From positions 1 to 12,538 of the forward strand of contig CAYMZR010000058.1 of assembly GCA_964394975.1 (NCBI GenBank): 12,538 nt of DNA. The letters are read 5' to 3'. This document shows positions 12,537 through 12,538 of the stretch, in pieces. The notes below the pieces were generated by a model, which ran no database searches, was not told the DNA's origin, and was given only the letters and a program-made list of their open reading frames with translations. The first letter of the stretch is position 1, and each line of letters starts with the position of its first letter. This stretch comes from UBA11996 sp964394975 (lineage in GTDB: Bacteria > Chloroflexota > Dehalococcoidia > Lucifugimonadales > UBA826). A program made the position numbers and the translations under genes.

Positions 12537-12538
12537 CT

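Noticed and set aside
1..12538. CRISPR arrays, tRNA, rRNA, insertion sequences or phage genes
   Set aside because: No regularly spaced repeats, cloverleaf, rRNA-like segment, transposase or terminal inverted repeats were found on either strand by eye.

Overview
The window is AT-leaning, gene-dense bacterial DNA made mostly of housekeeping genes. The repertoire (cysteine-rich YceD, four-cysteine L32, DnaC-like loader, AroG-type DAHP synthase, true formylglycine-generating enzyme, TcuA-like flavoprotein) would suit an uncultured marine Chloroflexota, for example SAR202/Dehalococcoidia-like. That is an impression from gene content, not a proof. No mobile element, CRISPR array, tRNA or rRNA was seen.

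Layout. Positions 1-1343 (minus) hold the N-terminal ~447 codons of a TcuA/CobZ-like FAD dehydrogenase. A good sigma70-type promoter at 1501-1530 then starts a plus-strand operon, yceD-rpmF-fabD-nusB-acpP (1575-4031), which joins ribosome assembly, rRNA antitermination and fatty-acid synthesis. A separate plus-strand gene (4186-5202) encodes a medium-chain dehydrogenase that lacks the structural-zinc cysteines. It converges on a minus-strand series read from 9379 down to 5212: formylglycine-generating enzyme, alaS, ruvX. The ruvX gene follows alaS in the same reading frame, three bases after the alaS stop, and appears to start at CTG.

The most interesting region is 9412-9601, upstream of the DAHP synthase gene (9676-10731). 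It contains a promoter, a 30-codon leader ORF with three consecutive Tyr codons and a Phe codon, two mutually exclusive RNA pairings, and a strong intrinsic terminator. Together these form a complete ribosome-mediated attenuator that would couple entry into aromatic amino acid synthesis to charged tRNA-Tyr.

The right end (minus strand) carries a HIT-family protein and, upstream of it, a 452-residue DnaC-like protein with two tandem AAA+ domains at an exact 185-residue period. The two copies have complementary defects in their ATPase motifs.
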